8,937 nucleotides of DNA. Source: a bacterium (lineage in GTDB: Bacteria; Electryoneota; RPQS01). The notes below the pieces were generated by a model, which did not search any database, was not told the DNA's origin, and was given only the letters and a program-made list of their open reading frames with translations. Location: the NCBI GenBank assembly GCA_028711875.1, contig JAQTRJ010000065.1:1-8937 (forward strand), in the 5' to 3' direction. Below are positions 6,299 through 8,937 of the stretch, one piece after another. Each line of letters opens with the position of its first letter. The first letter of the stretch is position 1. The translations under genes were made by a program, and so were the position numbers.

Positions 6299-7810
6299 AT
6301 GCCCTTGACCGTTCGTCTGGCCGGATACAACGTAGACGCGGACCTTCTGCGGGAGACCGTCGAGTTCCTTCGTGCGCTGGATCGAGACGTTGCCGCAAGG
6401 ATTTCCCGGATGGAACCGACGGAAATCCCGGCTCTGGTGACCTCGTTTTTGGCGCGGATAACGGACAGTATTGACCTGGAAGCATTCACTCCAGAGACAC
6501 TATCGGCGGCCTATGCGCGAATCAGCCGCGATCCCAAGCCGGTCAGTGAGCTGCGACGAGTGGCCCGCCATGCCGTGGCTCGTGCGCGCAAGTCAAATGA
6601 TAATATAATATTCGGGTTTGGTCATGCCTCTGTTGCCGAACACGCTTGTTTCAATATTGATGTGTTGGGCCTGTCACGGTTGGCCGCCGAAGAGCTTCAA
6701 CTCCACCGTTTGGTGAGCTTCACGGAGAAATCTCAGAGATACATTACTCTATCTGCAGATTTTGTGATTCCGCCCGAGCTGGCAGATACTCCATGGGAAG
6801 CACGCCTTCGCAGTACAATCCCAGCCTTCTTTGCCGATTATGAAGAGGCGTTCACGCTGCTGATGGAAAAATACCGTGAGCAGGCGCCCGGCGGCAATGC
6901 CTCAGAACTGGAAACCCGCGCCAAGGAAGACGCCCGCTATCTGCTGCCTTTGTGCTGCGCCACGCAGATGGGGATCACGATGAATGCGCGAAGTATCGAG
7001 TACATCGTTCGGGATTTCTCGGATCATCCCCTGGCCGAGGTTCGCGAACTGGGAATCAGAATCCGCGAAGCCGTTGCCGCAGTCGCCCCATCGCTGATAA
7101 AGTATACCACGAGAGGCTCCTATCCGAGGGCGAACCGGCGGAAATTGACGGGGAATCCCGAGAAGGACGGAACATCAGAGATTCACGCGGCTCCTTCGGT
7201 CAGGCTGATTGACCGGACGCCGGACGGCGAGGAACTCGTGCTCAGGGCTTTGGGATTCGCCGTCGGGATGCCGAACGAGATCCGGAATAGTTCTCAGGTA
7301 TGGCATGAAGTATTTAAGGGTATACAGCCGCATGATGGGGTGTTTCGTGAATTTGAACTGTCCCATATGACATTCGAGTGCGAGATGAGCGCATCGTGCT
7401 TCGCGCAGCTGAAGCGACACCGGATGATGACCATCCTGAGCAGACCCTACCGGAGCGAGGATGGCGTTATCAGGCCGCCGAGTTTTACGGGAGACCGGTT
7501 GACCAGACTGTTTGATCGGCGAATCGGCAAATCGCGCGAACTGGCCGCTGCACTGGCGGACGAGTCGCCCTTGATGGGAACCTATCTACTCACCAATGCG
7601 AACGTGAGACGGGCGATGATCCACCTTAACGCCCGCGAGCTGTATCACATTGCCCAACTGCGCTGTGATCTTCACGCGCAATGGGAGATTCGAATGCTGG
7701 CCGATCAGATCATGGAATTGGCGCGCCGGGAATGGCCGAATCTGCTCGCGCTGGCGGTAGGCGCTCATGAGTTCGAGGAAGCTTATCGAAAGCGGTATTC
7801 CGATTCTTAA
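6299..7810 (+). CDS. thyX: FAD-dependent thymidylate synthase, tandem two-domain ThyX
   Basis: ThyX methylates dUMP to dTMP using methylenetetrahydrofolate, FAD and NAD(P)H. The product is 503 residues, about twice a normal ThyX, and contains two ThyX-like domains (about 70-270 and 310-490) joined by a linker rich in basic and polar residues near 270-310. Domain 1 has the GHxSxxEH block (H109, E114) and H136-R137-L-V-S140-F-T-E143-K-S145-Q-R147-Y, a version of the RHRxxSxNExSxRY signature, then R213 and the NAR at 229-231. Domain 2 has Q370-L-K-R373-H374-R375 and N444-A-R with R455 and AQWEI (460-464), but lacks the ExS part. Compared with Thermotoga ThyX, each half keeps a different subset of the dUMP-binding residues. 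The start is the ATG at 6299, because MPLTVRLAGYNVD resembles family N-termini and GGAG precedes it. It is a single-gene unit ending at a terminator. Confidence 0.9.
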   Translation: MPLTVRLAGYNVDADLLRETVEFLRALDRDVAARISRMEPTEIPALVTSFLARITDSIDLEAFTPETLSAAYARISRDPKPVSELRRVARHAVARARKSNDNIIFGFGHASVAEHACFNIDVLGLSRLAAEELQLHRLVSFTEKSQRYITLSADFVIPPELADTPWEARLRSTIPAFFADYEEAFTLLMEKYREQAPGGNASELETRAKEDARYLLPLCCATQMGITMNARSIEYIVRDFSDHPLAEVRELGIRIREAVAAVAPSLIKYTTRGSYPRANRRKLTGNPEKDGTSEIHAAPSVRLIDRTPDGEELVLRALGFAVGMPNEIRNSSQVWHEVFKGIQPHDGVFREFELSHMTFECEMSASCFAQLKRHRMMTILSRPYRSEDGVIRPPSFTGDRLTRLFDRRIGKSRELAAALADESPLMGTYLLTNANVRRAMIHLNARELYHIAQLRCDLHAQWEIRMLADQIMELARREWPNLLALAVGAHEFEEAYRKRYSDS

Positions 7811-7831
7811 TGGGAAGCGATCATCAGAGAC

Positions 7832-7865
7832 AACCGCCCGCATCAAGAGATGCGGGCGGTTTTTC
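7832..7865 (+). terminator. Rho-independent terminator after thyX
   Basis: An 11-bp GC-rich stem CCGCCCGCATC/GATGCGGGCGG (7834-7844, 7849-7859) with loop AAGA is extended by two A-T pairs and followed by TTTTT. It lies 21 bases after the thyX stop. It also lies 21 bases beyond the stop of the convergent minus-strand lipoprotein gene. It could act in both directions, although the minus-strand tail TTGTCTC is poor. Confidence 0.92.
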
Positions 7866-7885
7866 ATTTGGAACATCAGACAAAA

Positions 7886-8392
7886 CTATGGAGCGAGGAC
7901 AATCGGATCGAAGACCTTGACGCTGACCGACGCGCTGGCAAGGGTGTCTGTGTCGTTCTGAGCGATGGTGACCGCCCAACTGCGGACCACTTCATGTCCC
8001 TCGGCTCCGCCGCCGCCCCAATAGATGAGCGGAGGATTGCAGCCCCACGGAAAGGCGACGGTATCCGAGTACGTCCAGGTATTCAGAGTGACGCTGTCGC
8101 GGCTGACATCGCACTGGGAAATAATCCGGACTCCGGCGGGAACCTGACCAAGTGGATTGAGCAGACGCAGAGTAATCGTGTCGTTTTCGACATGTCCACC
8201 GGGCTCGTTGCGGAACATGGACGGCGGCGCGTCGAGCCACAACCGCCACGATCCGGTGGGAGGATCGTCGGGTCCGGCGGGATTGTCTTTCGAACGACAT
8301 CCGAGTGCCAGCGCAATCAGCGCGAGAACCACCCACGCGAGCAGAACGCTCCACGCGTGAACTCGCTCGTCACCACAACGGCTGCGATTCAT
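7886..8392 (-). CDS. Unrecognised lipoprotein, about 168 residues
   Basis: I do not recognise this family. From the ATG at 8392 the product has a short basic N-terminus, a hydrophobic stretch at 13-30 and A-L-G-C32, a lipobox. It should therefore be exported and lipid-anchored at C32, with R33 next. A short Asp/Pro/Gly-rich linker (35-47) leads to a soluble domain (49-168) with alternating polar and hydrophobic residues, looking mainly beta-stranded, perhaps an immunoglobulin-like fold. C94 and C118 could form a disulfide. A glycine run lies at 126-129. The start is chosen from a GAGGA site eight bases upstream. In-frame ATGs at 8407 and 8500 are possible, but the latter would put a non-signal-like extension overlapping the upstream gene. 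It lies 34 nt after a response-regulator gene and is probably co-transcribed with it. Confidence 0.7.
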   Translation of the reverse strand: MNRSRCGDERVHAWSVLLAWVVLALIALALGCRSKDNPAGPDDPPTGSWRLWLDAPPSMFRNEPGGHVENDTITLRLLNPLGQVPAGVRIISQCDVSRDSVTLNTWTYSDTVAFPWGCNPPLIYWGGGGAEGHEVVRSWAVTIAQNDTDTLASASVSVKVFDPIVLAP

Positions 8393-8400
8393 GGCAGGAG

Positions 8401-8405
8401 TCCTC
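8401..8405 (-). promoter_or_regulatory. Ribosome binding site for the lipoprotein gene
   Basis: On the minus strand GAGGA is followed by eight bases and the ATG at 8392. It supports this ATG over the more upstream in-frame ATG at 8407, whose third base and next codon form part of the site. Confidence 0.55.
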
Positions 8406-8426
8406 ATCGTCGGGGAACGCCTTATA

Positions 8427-8897
8427 TCATCGGTGCAAGAGGATTCGCACGGCGATGCCCATGAGAATCCAGAACGGAATGGACACCAGCAGCGCGACAT
8501 TCACGCCGCGAAGCGTGGACAGCCGCGCTTTCATTTCGATCGTGGACAACGCTCGATTCATGACCGCCGCGAGCTGGATCATGTCCACCGGTTTCGGCAG
8601 GAAATCATAGGCTCCCGCCCTCATCGCGGCCGTTGCCATGTCCGCCGTGGGAAAGCCGGTGACCATGATGAACAGGACTTTCGACTGCAGCCGTTTGAGT
8701 TCCTGCAGCAGCTCCAGTCCCGACTTGTTGGGCATCATCAGATCGGAAATCACCAGATCAATTTTTTCCGCAGAGAAGACGCGCAGCCCCTGATCGGCGT
8801 CTTCCGCTTCGCGAACCGAATGTCCGCGCTCTTCGATGAAGCTCCGCAGAATCGTGCGATAGCCCGCATCGTCGTCAATCACCAGAATATTTGCCAT
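8427..8897 (-). CDS. Response-regulator receiver protein with C-terminal membrane helix
   Basis: The 156-residue product is a CheY-like receiver domain (about 2-118) plus a short tail. The acidic cluster D8-D9-D10, phosphoacceptor D52 (in LVISDLMMP), T80 in MVTG, Y97 and K102 (in FLPKP) are all present, so it should accept phosphate from a histidine kinase. There is no DNA-binding or enzyme output domain. Instead, residues 119-131 form a polar, basic connector and about 132-151 a hydrophobic stretch likely to be one membrane helix, with R151 and R156 near the end. This suggests a tail-anchored receiver on the inner face of the membrane. A GGGGAGG Shine-Dalgarno lies five bases before the ATG. 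No kinase gene is in the window; it could lie beyond 8937. A lipoprotein gene follows 34 nt downstream. Confidence 0.88.
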   Translation of the reverse strand: MANILVIDDDAGYRTILRSFIEERGHSVREAEDADQGLRVFSAEKIDLVISDLMMPNKSGLELLQELKRLQSKVLFIMVTGFPTADMATAAMRAGAYDFLPKPVDMIQLAAVMNRALSTIEMKARLSTLRGVNVALLVSIPFWILMGIAVRILLHR

Positions 8898-8937
8898 CGC
8901 AAGCCTCCCCGATGCCGGTTTTACAGGGGAATGTGCC

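Noticed and set aside
6211..6474. Plus-strand small open frame overlapping the start of thyX
   Set aside because: Most of it is an out-of-frame reading of thyX, and no ribosome site precedes it.
8393..8500. 36-residue extension of the lipoprotein
   Set aside because: It runs into the end of the response-regulator gene and would bury the lipobox signal; the ATG at 8392 has a better ribosome site.
1..8937. CRISPR arrays, insertion sequences, phage genes, att sites
   Set aside because: No repeated direct units, transposase or integrase motifs were seen on either strand.

Overview
The window looks like GC-rich chromosomal DNA (by eye somewhat under 60% GC) from a Gram-negative-type bacterium: it has a lipoprotein signal, a membrane c-type cytochrome and sigma70-like promoter hexamers. 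Shine-Dalgarno sites are common and GTG starts occur. Combining a Thermus-like AsnRS, a two-domain ThyX, a bd-like oxidase with a fused cytochrome c domain and a lipoprotein with a short Asp/Pro-rich linker would suit a poorly cultured lineage, perhaps of the FCB/Zixibacteria type. That taxonomic guess is low confidence and is not proven by anything here. No CRISPR array, insertion sequence or phage gene is visible.

Left arm (1-3273, minus strand): a compact operon read right to left, purM > plsY > gpsA > asnS. The first two junctions overlap and the last has a 19-nt gap. GpsA makes sn-glycerol 3-phosphate and PlsY acylates it, so the two middle genes are consecutive steps of phospholipid synthesis. 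They lie between a purine biosynthesis gene and an asparaginyl-tRNA synthetase that runs off the left edge. A good sigma70-type promoter lies so close to purM that the transcript should be nearly leaderless.

Centre (3351-5913, plus strand): two translationally coupled membrane genes. The first is a cytochrome bd-like subunit I that lacks a Q-loop and the usual b558 histidine and ends in a cytochrome c domain. The second is a smaller multi-helix partner that looks like a diverged paralogue. The pair is best read as a bd-superfamily oxidase fed through cytochrome c rather than quinol. A strong hairpin terminator follows. A minus-strand tRNA-Leu(CAA) lies beyond it, then an intergenic region with an 11-bp inverted repeat and a leader stem-loop.

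Right arm: a monocistronic plus-strand thyX (6299-7810) encodes two fused ThyX domains whose active-site residues are divided between the halves. It ends at a strong terminator. Facing it on the minus strand are a receiver-domain response regulator with a C-terminal membrane helix and, 34 nt downstream, an unrecognised lipoprotein.

The most unusual items are the asymmetric tandem ThyX, the c-type bd-like oxidase pair and the membrane-tailed receiver protein. The remaining genes are ordinary housekeeping functions.
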